NCBI GenBank assembly: GCA_015832175.1
Contig: WJXW01000009.1
Coordinates: forward strand, 1-64,000
Length of the DNA stretch: 64,000 nucleotides
From: Paraphaeosphaeria minitans
Taxonomy: Eukaryota > Ascomycota > Dothideomycetes > Pleosporales > Didymosphaeriaceae
Direction: 5' to 3'
Shown: positions 44,993 through 55,455 of the stretch, one piece after another
How the letters are laid out: every line of letters starts with the position of its first letter
How positions within the stretch are numbered: position 1 is the first letter of the stretch
The notes under the pieces: generated by a model
Told to the model about the DNA's origin: nothing
Database searches by the model: none
The model's input: only the letters and a program-made list of their open reading frames with translations
Translations under genes and position numbers: made by a program

Positions 44993-46220
44993 ATGTATGT
45001 GACCTATTCGAACTTCCTGGCCTACCCTACGCCAAATTTCATCTATCAACCTCATCAACAATATCCAGCACCGAATTTGCCAGCCGCGGACTCTGCGATG
45101 TGTCATTACACCATTAAATTCTTCGAGTGCGACCACAAGACCGATGACAACGTCAAAGGATGTTCCTTGTGGGCGCAAACAGGAACACACTGCGATATCG
45201 ATAACCCTTCCGTAAGAAAGCGGAGAGACTGCAGCATCCGCAGTGAGAACACCACGGGACTATGTCCTCGATGCCAAAGTAGAGAACGTGCACGACTCTT
45301 GATAGAGCAAGAAGAGCGTATAAGAGTCGAGAAAGAGCAGGAAGCAGAGAGAGCGCGCATTGAGAAGGAGGAAGAAGAGCGTCGCGCACGTAAGAAGTGG
45401 GAGGAGAAAGAGTGGGCACGGCTTGACAGATTGCACGAAGAGGAGCTACTCCGAAGAGATTTGGAGAAAGCTAGGCTTGCAGATCAGGAAGAGCAACGAA
45501 GGAATGCAGAGGCACATGAGGCCCACTTGAGGCGGGTGCGGGAGGATGCTGATGCAGCATGGCGGGCCAAAAACGTATGCAAGGCTAACAAGGCTCTTGA
45601 TGAGTGCCGGCTCTTCTTGGTGGCATCTCGTTGCTTCTACACTCAATACATAACACAGTGCTGACTCACTCCAGTATGTTACCGAGACCCCGAGTACGAC
45701 CACTCATACTAGGAACACCTACACTACTACAACGGTCGAAGAGTGCTCTCCACCACCCTCACCTTCACCGCCGCCGCCGCCGCCGGCTCCTGCAGTCCCA
45801 TCGATTGATTATTCTCAACCACTGAAAGAACAGAAGTACGGCCATCACTTCATCGGCACGCGTCGACAACCCGTCCATGCCTCGCAAGAGCATCCATTGT
45901 CTCCAACGCCTCCCTCTACACCGCGAAGCCCGCAGACTCCGGCAAGACGAGCCCCCGCCGCCAAGGCATCTCCTCAAACACCGCCGTCATCTGCCAGCGG
46001 CTTTTCGGGTCTGTCGTCCGGTCGTCCGAAGCTTCGTGCGCGGCCCCCTCCCAAGGAAGCGCCGCAAGGCGATTTCGGGAGCGAGTTGCAAGCGATGTGG
46101 AACAGGAGGGGAATCAAGCGCGAGACTGACGAGGACGATGGGATTACTAATGCGTCTATTTCGCCGTCGGAGTCGGCGTCTCGGATCGGTGGTGGGACTC
46201 CAAAGGGATGGAGGGAATAG
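44993..46220 (+). CDS. Fungal 'MCHY' Cys/His-rich coiled-coil protein
   Basis: Exon 1 to 45574 and exon 2 45675-46220; canonical splice sites, phase 0. The start is either ATG 44993 (375 aa) or ATG 45098 (340 aa). The latter opens on MCHYTIKFFECDHKTDD, the usual beginning of this ascomycete family, so I favour 45098. The first 60 residues contain regularly placed Cys and His (CDHK, GCSLW, HCDIDNP, CSIR, GLCPRCQ), suggesting metal binding. Residues about 65-150 form a long Glu/Arg coiled coil (EKEQEAERARIEKEEEERRA). Exon 2 is Pro/Ser/Thr-rich and basic with a polyproline run. Function is unknown; the architecture suggests a scaffold or nucleic-acid-associated protein. Confidence 0.75.
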
Positions 46221-46546
46221 CAGTGATACGAAGAGTTGAGGTGGGGTATTTGTATGTAGGGAGGTGCGAGGAGCGATGGGTGCCCTTTGTAATCAGGTTT
46301 CATTAGTTCGCATCTCTATTTAGTTTTCGAGCATTGGAATTAAGGATGTTTGAGGCGTCGATATAGATTGTGGGATTCAAGTTCTGGAGCAAATGTTCTT
46401 TCGATTGGAGACCCTGATTACGATCCTGTCATGATTACCAACCAGAATCTTTCTATACCTACGAGTCCAACACTTCGTGGTATTTTTATTTCGAACGCCA
46501 GATCGAAGCCATAAACAAAACTCTACTTATCATTTCTTTGGGTTCC
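46221..46546. terminator. Convergent 3' regions of two genes
   Basis: Short AT-rich spacer between convergent stop codons (46220 plus, 46547 minus). It holds both 3' UTRs. Confidence 0.4.
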
Positions 46547-47729
46547 TTACTTGACATGCACGATGTGTCCATTTCCGTTCACAAAAGCAGATACATTGTG
46601 GTGAAAAGGCTGCTGATGGTACTGATACGGCTGACTTGGCTGCCCACTGTACACATACTGCTGTTGCGGCGGTTGCACCGGAGCAAATTCCGACTGCCCA
46701 TACCCCATCGTGTGGTACGCTGTCTGGGCTGCGCCCTCCTTCCAGAAGTTCAGCTTGCACAATCTAACGATGGCCAGGTAGGAGAAGACTTGGAAGAAAC
46801 AGTCGAGGTAGTACATAGCCGTATTCGTGTCTATACTGAAATATTTGTCTTCGAGATCCTCAACGATCGTTACGAGCTGGAAGATCACCCACAAAAGCAT
46901 GAAGAGTATGAGTGCAATCGTGCGCTTCGTGACATCCTGCTCCTGTTCGTGCGGGCCGAGCATCGCGGCTTTGTTTAACACTCACGTTGACAGCGATGCT
47001 CTTTGATCGCATCTGCATGAGCAGTGCCGCAGAGATGGCACCCCCAGCAATGACGCTCAGGAGATAGAGTATCCAATACGCCGCGGCGAGCTTACGTTCG
47101 TCATCCATCTTGGTCCTATCGATGTGCTCCAATGGTGCGTCGTAACCCCACCCATTCACAACAGTCCAGCGATTGTAAGAGGATAGGCCGATGTATCCAG
47201 CTGTGAGCACAGCCATTACGCCAGTAACAGCGAGCGTAGTAACCTTTACAACAGCCTGGTCCGACCCAAGGCGCTTACTGAGCAAGCGGTTGACTCCCCA
47301 GACTTGGATGAACAGCAACAGCCACTGCCCGATGTTGAAGAAGACGTTGAATGTGATCACGAAGTTGTAGTAATCAAATGCGCTGGGGAGGACCCAGCAT
47401 TCGCCGAGTACGGTACCCAGAATAACAAGCGCCCAAGCACTGTGATTCGTTAGCAAGTCGTCCTGTCGCATAAGGCAGGAAAGTTCGCGCGACATACACA
47501 CTCATAAAGGCGAGCACGGCTAGGAGCAGTCCAACCAGGCTCGCCGATCCTTTGCGGACACAACAGGTGAATATCAGACGGCCAGAGTAGGGACGAAGAA
47601 CAGGCAGTAGCTGACAAAGTAAACGATAGGCGTCGAAAAATACGTCGCGTAAGAGTCATTGAGGAAACCTGGACAGGTTAGATCGCTGCCTCCTGTAAAA
47701 CTACTGCCGCCTCCACGTCTTGGAGCCAT
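46547..47729 (-). CDS. Polytopic (about 7-TM) fungal membrane protein
   Basis: Starts at ATG 47729 (APRRGGGSSFTGGSDLTCPG). Exon pieces: a first part near 47729-47577; a second ending at the donor GTATGT after AVLAFMSV; 47439-46986 (WALVILGTVLGECWVLPSAF, FNIGQWLLLFIQVWGVNRLL, AAYWILYLLSVIAGGAISAA); and 46942-46547 (IALILFMLLWVIFQLVTIVE, then a Gln/Tyr/Pro-rich tail). The C-terminal exons splice cleanly in phase. Between the first part (frame closing at TGA 47576-47574) and LIFTCCVRKGSASLVGLLLA there is a frame change for which I find no good intron. Either an intron with weak sites or an indel lies at about 47560-47660. Topology resembles fungal seven-helix membrane proteins of unknown function; no receptor family assigned. 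Confidence 0.65.
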
Positions 47730-48802
47730 GGTTGTATCTCACTGTAGTTCTCTTGTCTAGATGTATAAATTCGATATCCGATGAGCTGTCGCTCAATACT
47801 CTCCAGGCGGTAAATGTCGAGGTGAATTGCGAACTCGACCAAATATCAACGCTCTACGCACAGCAGCCTCATCTCGTGTTATAATGGCACGCGTGCCTAA
47901 CGCAGCCGACTATTTTTATGCCGTCACCGGTGATGCGACTCAGCCTTCTCGTATTCTCCGGCAAGCGGCGAATCACACCAAGACTGCTTTGGAGTCAAGA
48001 CTTCGCCAAGCGGACTGACAACAATTTGAGAGGCGCTTACTGGTCCATCTAGGTGAAATTCAGGGGAGAATTCGTCGCAAGGCTCTGGCTGTACGCCACC
48101 GTGCCCCCTGGTTTGATGAGCGTGGTGCTGGGCGATTTTCGTTTCGAGGATGGAAATGCAAAATACGGTGAGTATTGATGTGGCTTTTCGTTGGCCTTGG
48201 ATGATTCGATCAGTGGACGCTCAGTACCCATTCGGATGGAGTCGTTGTCCAGAACCATTCTTTAGTTCGTAGGTGCTGTGGCTCGTATATCAGGATTTGG
48301 AGATCATGTGGGTTGGGCTGTGTTATGTTTGCCCGACGCCTCAAGTATGTCGAGAGGCTATACGAACAGCACGATCGGGCAATAGCCAGGGTACCAACAC
48401 CAGTAACAGTGCATATCATAGTTTGAGGGCCTAGAGTTTGAGCATTTCCCGCAGAAGATTCTGAGGAGCATCAAGTTGAGGAGTCGGCTTTTTGTAGATC
48501 TTAGTCCCCGCTATAGGTACAGACTCAGGCCAATCAGGGATGGTGCCTGCGAATATCCAAGTTCCAAAGTGCTTGAATCAGCGGGAAAGAAGATTCATGG
48601 GACATATCGACGCCTGCGAAGGCTACACAATGCAGGTGTAGCGACCCATAAACCTTAGCAAATCATTGCGCCCTTCGAAGATAGAACGGACAGCAACCTG
48701 GAGCTTGCAGAACTCTTGAATCCAAGAGCGTTAATCTAAAAAGCCGCTCGACATACGGTAAAGAGGGAACTTTGAGTGATGCCACGCGACATCCGACACG
48801 TC
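47730..48802. other. Intergenic, no gene seen
   Basis: 1.07 kb. A 44-codon frame at 47884-48018 is the only notable open frame. No evidence it is a gene. Confidence 0.4.
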
Positions 48803-49786
48803 TCAGCCGTCGTTGCGAGCCTTCGCACTTCGCTCGAAAATCTCTTTCTCGTGATGCTTCCAGATGGTAGAATGCGTTCCGCCCTCCAAGACCCTCAGCC
48901 TCCCACCACCCAGGCGCTCGTTCATCCATCTGGCCGTAGCAACCGGCGCGACAGCATCCTGGTCTCCATGCCACAGCCATACTCTCCCGCCATCAACATC
49001 TCTCAGGTCGAAACCCCAATCGCTGGAAGTAATGCTTCCATCGAGCACAAACCCTCCATTCCCTTGCTTGAAAGTTTCCAGAAGCCCTGCCACTGCGTCG
49101 TCAAGGTCAGTCTCTCTGTGCGGATCCGGTGTGAGAAATTCTTTCTCTTCTGGTGTTTGGCACTGGTCCTCCATAGCACGTTTTAACCGACTAGGATTCA
49201 GGTCGCGATACGGAGCGAGAAGACGCGGTAGTATGATATACCGAGCCGCAAGCTTAACAGCCCAGGAAGTGAAGCCTCCCAGCCGCCATGACAAGTAAGG
49301 CGTCGTGTCCAAGAGAGCCTCTATCGGCGCGATGCCACACACCACCGTCGTCCCCCGCAGTCGTTCCTCGGGGATGAATCGTGCGCACGCCAGCGCAAAA
49401 GGACCTCCTGCGCTCCCACCGACAATGCTGAAATGTTCGATTTTGAGATGGTCGGCCAGGCTCAGTACATCGTCGGACCATTGGGTCAATTTTCGAGCAG
49501 CTAGGGTGGACAAGCCATTTCCGGGGCGATCGATGGTGATCAGGCGGGCGCCGATGTCTTTGCAGAGCTTGTTCCAACTGCGGCCTACGAGCCGACATCC
49601 GGGCATGCCATGGAATAAGAATATGGCCGGGTCTGACGGGTTCGTTGAGCCATATGTTGCATAACCGAGAGTACGTCCATCGGGTAGGTCGAGGCTTTTG
49701 CGCTCCTCGGGTCTCAGATCAAGTTTGGTAGGATCCGGAGGTGACGATGGAGGTGGGGTATCGGGAGAGCTGAATATGCCACCCAT
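48803..49786 (-). CDS. Alpha/beta-hydrolase fold protein
   Basis: Single exon, 327 aa. After a Pro-rich N-terminus (SSPDTPPPSSPPDPTK), the core shows the oxyanion strand AIFLFHGMPGCRLVG, the acid-turn region LITIDRPGNGLS, the nucleophile elbow IVGGSAGGPFALACA (GxSxGG), a late Asp in WLWHGDQDAVAP and the catalytic His in VLEGGTHSTIWKHHE. All three triad residues are present, so it is likely an active esterase, lipase or epoxide-hydrolase-like enzyme. The substrate cannot be deduced. No signal peptide. An MGG start suggests possible N-myristoylation (MGGIFSS), which would place it on membranes; this is inference. Confidence 0.88.
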   Translation of the reverse strand: MGGIFSSPDTPPPSSPPDPTKLDLRPEERKSLDLPDGRTLGYATYGSTNPSDPAIFLFHGMPGCRLVGRSWNKLCKDIGARLITIDRPGNGLSTLAARKLTQWSDDVLSLADHLKIEHFSIVGGSAGGPFALACARFIPEERLRGTTVVCGIAPIEALLDTTPYLSWRLGGFTSWAVKLAARYIILPRLLAPYRDLNPSRLKRAMEDQCQTPEEKEFLTPDPHRETDLDDAVAGLLETFKQGNGGFVLDGSITSSDWGFDLRDVDGGRVWLWHGDQDAVAPVATARWMNERLGGGRLRVLEGGTHSTIWKHHEKEIFERSAKARNDG

Positions 49787-50537
49787 CTGATGTGAGTTCT
49801 TGGTGGCAAAGATGAGCTTACGGAACGAGCAAGTGATTGTGAAACAGTTTTCTTCCTTGTAGAGAATTTAGGTGAATTGAATGAAACGTAGGTGGCCGTC
49901 AGAAGTCCGCAGTATATTTGTAGGTTTGCACTCGCAACGTACTGCCGCGGTTGATCTATTGTGCGTAGGTAAGCTGACACGAGGGCTGCTGCCTCACGAA
50001 GTGAAACCGGACCTGTGCCGGCAAAGCGGAGCGCCGTTATGCGATGCCCCCAACTCTGCATGGGGGAAGAACGTCAGCTGTAGCGCAACATCTTGCCAAA
50101 CTTTGCATGTTCGCGGTGTTCACGCAGGGTTTTTCTCTTTTATACCGTTTCTTCTTTTATATAGAGTCGATCAGGTAACGATCAGGTACTTCCTCAGTCG
50201 AGGGTAGGTTGCTTACTGGTAGATTGACTGGAGTAAACGCGTTTTTCTCATGATAGCCCGGGCAATAACTATATCTCCGCAACGACTAAAGTTATTACAC
50301 TGCCGCAGTGAATATCACGAACTTATTGCCGCATTCTACGCCGAACTCTCCCCGCTCGACAGAATCACCCAGGTAATACTATTCACAAAGAGCTACAAAA
50401 ACCACTCCTACACTCCTAGAATCACGTCTAAGTCCCCAACACCCACGCCGAGCCATTGCGGTTCAGACCCATCCCACCGTAAAAAAAGTATGCACAGAGA
50501 ATTTCCCCAACGAGACTCCCCTAGAGAACCTCACTTC
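49787..50537. other. Intergenic, no gene seen
   Basis: Holds the promoter of the alpha/beta hydrolase gene and the 3' region of the next minus-strand gene. No coding signal. Confidence 0.4.
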
Positions 50538-52502
50538 CTACAACCACATCCAACTCGCCACGACCCACGCCACAAACACCACACCCTCCACACTCAGCGC
50601 CAACACCCCCACCAGCATCCCCGGCGTCACCTTCTCCGCCCGCTCCCTCGTCCCCTCCCCCCTCCACACGCTGTTCCCCAGGAAGATGTACAGCACCGCC
50701 GCCGCCACCGCCAACGCCAGCATGAGCACCAGCACCGTCAACATCTTGAACGGCGCAAACGCATGCACAAACTGCACCGTCGCAACCTCCCTCCCCAGAT
50801 GACCGCCCACGTCGCCCTCTGACCTCGTCCGCTCGTGCGCATGCGGATCCACCGCGCGCCGATTGCTCGCCGCCACCCTGCGCGCCCAGTGCACCCACGT
50901 GTACCGCGCATCCCCGGAGCGCGGCGCGCGAAACAACTCCAGCAGCGCGTGCTCTGTGAAGGGCAGCCCGGGATCGCCCAGCGTAGGGAGGCCGTCGCGC
51001 GCCGCGAGCAGGGTGCCGGGTTCTTCGTGCTGGGCGGCTCCGCTCCAGGCGGCGACATGGGCCAGGCGGATGTAGCGCAGCTGCCGTGCGGCAAGGAGGC
51101 GCAGGAGCCAGGGGCCGGCCAGCCTGCGGTATGCGGCGCGCAGCTCGCGGGCCAGGTGCATGTCGTCGTAGTCGGCGGCGAGGTGGCGTAGGCGGGGCGT
51201 GAAGGTTGGGCTGGGCTGGGGCGTTGCGACGAGCGAGGAGGGGATGGTGAGGGGCTCCATGTGCGACGCCATGTGGTGCCTGTTGCGGCGGAGGCTGAGC
51301 CAGAGGACGCTGTCGCGGGCCGAATTTGTGCTGCGGGCCGAGTTCCAGCGTTCGTGCTTTGTGGATGGCGAGGATGGGCTGCGGATGAGGCCTTGTGCCG
51401 ACATGTTGCGCTCGAGGCGGGAGCGTGGGTCGTAGGCGGTGTCGTGGGCCATGCCGAGGACGTGGATGCCTTTTTGGGGGGAGGCGGAGAGGGGCGTAAT
51501 GTAAAGGTCTGTCTTGCGGGGGCGGGTCTTGGGAGGTGGAAACTCTTTCTTGGGGCTGAAGGGGTAGGGGGTCTTGATGAAGTGGGCTGGGAGGTGAGGT
51601 GGCCGGTCTGGGTCGTGTACATCTGTATGGATGGGTGACATCAGCTTGATGTGTCGCTGATCCGAGAGACTTCTTTGTCTTGAGGTGTCTGGGAAAGAGA
51701 ATTGCGGCGCTGGAGGTGAGTTTGGCTGGGAGTCTATGGCTTGGAGAGTGGCGTAGTGAGTACTGAGAAACGCGTTTATTCGGATGCTTTCCGATTCAGA
51801 CGTGCTTCTTTGATAGCGTATGTGTGTGTCGTTACACAGCTGGCTTGATGGGTCTTCCTCGAGGTTCTGTGATACGGTACGCGAAACATTGAGCGGTCGT
51901 GGTATTACATCCGAAGAAGCATTGCTGAGAATGCTCGAGCGTGGTGAGCCGTGATTCTGCACGACGTTGACCCGGCTGTATCTCTTGAGGCTCATCTGAC
52001 GTGCCTGGCTCGGGGGTCGGCGTGCTGCAGGCGGGACCTCTGTAGCAGAGTCGTGCGCAGGAATCTGGTTGAAAGGCGGAAGTGCTGTTAGGTATTCGCT
52101 CTGCCTCTTTCTCCCCCTCTCTTCCTCCCAATCCTCGCTTCTAGCGCTCTCAAAGGTGGCAGCTGAAACGCGCTTACCCATTCTTTCTACCTCACTGAAG
52201 TTCCGAGTTCCATCCTCGTCCTCCCATTCCGAGTCATCGTCGCTGGTGAACTCCAGAAAGTCAGCCCCAGGCTGGTTCACTGCTACCATGAGGCTGCCTG
52301 TTTCGGGATGTATCGATTGCGTTCGTGTAGGTGGCGACCCAACGATACGTGGTGATGAAGCTGGGCTGGATGACAAACGCACAGATGGCGGGTGGCTGAG
52401 AAGCAGTCCTGGGGGAGGACTCAGAGGCGTAGAAGGAAGAGGCAGAACAGGGTATTGCTGAAGCCCGCTGGTAGCCTCTGGTAGTGGGGGTGTGTCCGTC
52501 AT
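50538..52502 (-). CDS. Disordered protein with two C-terminal membrane helices, unknown function
   Basis: Single exon of 654 aa starting MTDTPPLPEATSGLQQYPVL. Residues 1-390 are Pro/Ser-rich and look disordered, with short acidic (FTSDDDSEWEDEDGT) and basic patches and many SP/TP sites. A structured, Leu/Arg-rich region follows (about 410-580: HLARELRAAYRRLAGPWLLR, EHALLELFRAPRSGDARYTW, VHWARRVAASNRRAVDPHAH). At the C-terminus are two hydrophobic helices: MLTVLVLMLALAVAAAVLYIF and a second at LVGVLALSVEGVVFVAWVVA. This matches the layout of a conserved fungal hypothetical protein anchored in a membrane with a large cytosolic tail. I do not recognise a named family. The C-terminal third is very GC-rich. 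Confidence 0.75.
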   Translation of the reverse strand: MTDTPPLPEATSGLQQYPVLPLPSTPLSPPPGLLLSHPPSVRLSSSPASSPRIVGSPPTRTQSIHPETGSLMVAVNQPGADFLEFTSDDDSEWEDEDGTRNFSEVERMGKRVSAATFESARSEDWEEERGRKRQSEYLTALPPFNQIPAHDSATEVPPAARRPPSQARQMSLKRYSRVNVVQNHGSPRSSILSNASSDVIPRPLNVSRTVSQNLEEDPSSQLCNDTHIRYQRSTSESESIRINAFLSTHYATLQAIDSQPNSPPAPQFSFPDTSRQRSLSDQRHIKLMSPIHTDVHDPDRPPHLPAHFIKTPYPFSPKKEFPPPKTRPRKTDLYITPLSASPQKGIHVLGMAHDTAYDPRSRLERNMSAQGLIRSPSSPSTKHERWNSARSTNSARDSVLWLSLRRNRHHMASHMEPLTIPSSLVATPQPSPTFTPRLRHLAADYDDMHLARELRAAYRRLAGPWLLRLLAARQLRYIRLAHVAAWSGAAQHEEPGTLLAARDGLPTLGDPGLPFTEHALLELFRAPRSGDARYTWVHWARRVAASNRRAVDPHAHERTRSEGDVGGHLGREVATVQFVHAFAPFKMLTVLVLMLALAVAAAVLYIFLGNSVWRGEGTRERAEKVTPGMLVGVLALSVEGVVFVAWVVASWMWL

Positions 52503-53257
52503 ATCTGCAACGTTGAGGGATGAGCACCGTATCAGTGCAAATTCTCTCCTGGATGTTATCTGCCCAAGCTCTTGTCGTGTCGCCGAACTCCACGCTCGTC
52601 GATGGCTCAGGAACTATAGTCAGCTTGACGATCAACCGACCATGGCCACTTGAAAAGTTTGATGGCATAAATTGGCGAACAAACGAATCGTGTCGTGAAA
52701 CGCGCCAGATAACAGAGGACAAAGCGACTTAGAACCCTTGTTGGCGGTGGCTGCGATCATCAGTAGGTCGAATAGTTAAAAATCACAACAAAGGAGGCAT
52801 GCGCCTGAAATTAGCGGAAATGGCCGCGTCTGCGGAATGCCGTCAATGGTAGTAGGGAAGCGCTGGGTCGAGAACTCACATTCCGTGTACTCCCTACTCG
52901 GTAATAACGCCATGCGACCACCAAAGCGCGTAAAATACGAAGCTGAACATTAATAGCAACGATATATATATATATACAGCAAGTAAACCAACCACTTGTG
53001 GAACCAATGCCGCTGAAAACAAAAACAAATCATATGCACATCTAAGGTTCTGAAGACCATCACTCCGCTGGTCAATTACCCCGACCCAGATACCCAACCG
53101 TTTTGATGCCGTGAAATCATAAAGCAGCTGAGTTGCTCAAGTGCCGCCGTGTATGCTTGGTTCCGCAGATACAGTACTTGATCGAAAGTATGGGTACTGC
53201 ATTGCCCATCCTGGGGAGTAGAAGGTGCCGGACCGTTGGCGGCTCTGTTTATAACGC
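52503..53257. other. Intergenic with a short AT dinucleotide run
   Basis: An ATATATATATATATA run lies at about 52963-52977. No gene seen. Confidence 0.45.
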
Positions 53258-54835
53258 TTACAGTAGCATGAAGATAGTAGCAAACAAAGCCACAACAAGG
53301 CTCATCGTAGCACTGCCCGTCAAAGAGGTTCCCGCATTGTGGATACCGAGAACCTCATCCTGGCGCGAGAACGTCAGGTTCTGTTGAACGGAGCTGTTCA
53401 AGCACTGCCCGTTGGCGATGTCGAGACCGCGTAGATCATCGGCAACGTGGAAGAACATGTAGCTCTTGTTGTTGAGGCCCTCGAAGCCTGAAGTGTCGTA
53501 CGGGAACCAGTCGCTGTCATCAGTCGACGAAGTGTTGCGCAGGAAGATACACTGCACTTGGTCAGGGTGGTCGTGTGCCAGCTGAGGGTAGTCCTTCATG
53601 ACATCCGAGTTGGAAGTGTCTGCAATGAGCACAAACTTTCGCTTCGGGAAAGTCTCGAAGATCTTGTCCAGTAGGAATTTGCGAATCGACAAGGTAGCGC
53701 TAACGTCGGAGAAGTTTAGCGGGCGTGTGTCGAAGGAGCCACCAGGGTACGTCTTGAAGATGAAGTCCATGTAGTTCCGCGTGACCTGCTCTGCGGTAGT
53801 GGTGAGGTAGTGGAAATGCGTGCTGTTGGGCAGACTCTGTGACCAGTTGGCATAGATTTCAGGCATGTCCATCCACTGAGTGAACGGCCTGGCGAAAGAG
53901 TTCAACAAGCCCTCCTTGGGGTCCCAAATCTTTGTGACGCGAAGAATGTCGTCAATGTCGGAGACGAATGTGATACCCTCCGTCGGAACAAGGTACGCGG
54001 TAGCGTTTCCGGTGAGCGTACCGTTGGCGTAAACGTTGAGTCGTTGAACATTGTTGGTCGCGTTTCCAGCGAGCAATCCTCCGCCAGACACGTTCCTGAT
54101 GGGCACGAAAACATCAAAGTCGCCCTCGGCACTAGTCTCGTATGGTAGTGTGACGTTTTGCGAGCCACCTGGAGCGATGATTGCGTTGCTACCGCCGGGC
54201 TCGCCATCGCCGCCATTTGAAGGAGCGGGCTGAAGATGGAAGGTGACATTCTGGTCGCTCTGCTGGACGATGAAAATTTCCTTGGTCAGGTTCCTTGCCT
54301 GATCCTGCTGGCTCTGCGGCAGATCCTTCAGGTCAACGCCGATCAAGAAGATGTTGGTTAGGTCATCTATCTTTGACTGGGAAATGTTGGGCGTCTTGTA
54401 GACATTTCCGTGGAAGCGCACATTCCAGCCCTTGTCGGTCCAGTTGGCATACGGCGGCAGGTTGAGCACCTCGGTCGGCGATGCTTTCAGGTCATCATCG
54501 CCAATGCCGAGCGAAGACAGCACCTGGCTACCAGAAGGTAGATCTTGGAAAAAGTTGGGGATGCCTTCGGTGAAGTAGCTGGGGAGATCGGTACCCAGGA
54601 CACTGCCCCAGGAGGCGGCGATGCTGTCCACGCCGTTCTTGATATCGTCAAGGAGGTTGCGCTTGTCGAGAAGATAGCTGCCACCACCCACGAAGACTAC
54701 AGGTGCCGGTGTCATGATAGGGGCGCGTGCTTCGACGGGAGCCGGGGCAGCCGTGGGATCCGGAATTGCGACTGCGTTCGCGGCCTGGAATGCGGCGGCG
54801 AGCAGCATCGCGTGCTGTGGGGCCTTCGTAAACAT
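53258..54835 (-). CDS. Secreted, GPI-anchored App1-type phosphatidate phosphatase-like protein
   Basis: Single exon, 525 aa from ATG 54835 (MFTKAPQHAMLLAAAFQAAN, a signal peptide). The mid/late region has the DxD phosphatase signature of the App1/DUF2183 family, here FVSDIDDILRVTKIW. It is followed by family blocks FHYLTTTAEQVTRNYMDFIF, LSIRKFLLDKIFETFPKRKF and VLIADTSNSDVMKDYPQLAH. Many N-glycosylation sequons (NVT, NAT, NGT, NFS) and a C-terminal hydrophobic tail after NAGTSLTGSA point to an extracellular GPI-anchored protein, unlike yeast App1, which is cytosolic and actin-associated. The usual DxDxT is DIDDI here: both aspartates are kept and the Thr is Ile. Activity is therefore probable but not certain. 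Confidence 0.85.
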   Translation of the reverse strand: MFTKAPQHAMLLAAAFQAANAVAIPDPTAAPAPVEARAPIMTPAPVVFVGGGSYLLDKRNLLDDIKNGVDSIAASWGSVLGTDLPSYFTEGIPNFFQDLPSGSQVLSSLGIGDDDLKASPTEVLNLPPYANWTDKGWNVRFHGNVYKTPNISQSKIDDLTNIFLIGVDLKDLPQSQQDQARNLTKEIFIVQQSDQNVTFHLQPAPSNGGDGEPGGSNAIIAPGGSQNVTLPYETSAEGDFDVFVPIRNVSGGGLLAGNATNNVQRLNVYANGTLTGNATAYLVPTEGITFVSDIDDILRVTKIWDPKEGLLNSFARPFTQWMDMPEIYANWSQSLPNSTHFHYLTTTAEQVTRNYMDFIFKTYPGGSFDTRPLNFSDVSATLSIRKFLLDKIFETFPKRKFVLIADTSNSDVMKDYPQLAHDHPDQVQCIFLRNTSSTDDSDWFPYDTSGFEGLNNKSYMFFHVADDLRGLDIANGQCLNSSVQQNLTFSRQDEVLGIHNAGTSLTGSATMSLVVALFATIFMLL

Positions 54836-55225
54836 CGTGCAAGCCTGCACAGGGTGTTAGTAAACAACAATCGGACCTGGTGAGCAAGCGGAGACAAACG
54901 TGGATTGTATATAAGTGCACTGGGGGAGCAGGCTCTGGATTGACCTCCACACCGACGCGAGCAATTGACAGAGGCAAGGAAACGCGACAGAGGAGAATGG
55001 GGCACCGGCTTGACAACGTTGTAAATGCACAGGAAATGTACTAAACTAGGGCCTGATGCGCTTCCCGGTTTTCATCAATCCGCCCCCAGAGTCCAGACAC
55101 GGGTTGGATGCTCATTGCTGCAGGAACCAGACAGCCCCTTGACGTCACTCCGCTTACTGTGTATGCCAAGGATTGCCGCTAACCAGTTAGGGAATGGTGT
55201 GAAACGCTTGGTCGTGGACAGCAGT
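54836..55225. promoter_or_regulatory. Upstream region of the App1-like gene
   Basis: No gene seen; leads into the 18-bp repeat array. Confidence 0.4.
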
Positions 55226-55455
55226 CACTGGTTAAGACATCACTTGTTAAGACAGCATCACTTGTTAAGACAGCATCGCTTGTTAAGACAGCATCACTTG
55301 TTAAGCACTATTACTTGTTAAGGCAGCATAACTTATCAAGACAGCATTACTTAGTAAGACAGCATCACTTGTCGAGACAGCATCACTTGTTGAGACAACA
55401 TCACTTGTCGAGACAGCATCACTTGTCAAGACAGCATCACTTGTCAAGACAACAC
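55226..55455. repeat. 18-bp minisatellite (about 12-13 units)
   Basis: Unit CACTTGTTAAGACAGCAT with variants (CTTGTCGAGACAGCAT, CTTATCAAGACAGCAT). The unit length is a multiple of three and some frames stay open, giving an apparent LRQHHL peptide repeat, but no gene context supports translation. It lies in the spacer between two minus-strand genes. Confidence 0.9.

Noticed and set aside
50738..51622. Second minus-strand frame of 294 codons rich in Pro/Ser/Thr/Arg
   Set aside because: It overlaps the 654-aa protein in another frame and consists of low-complexity residues produced by high GC content.
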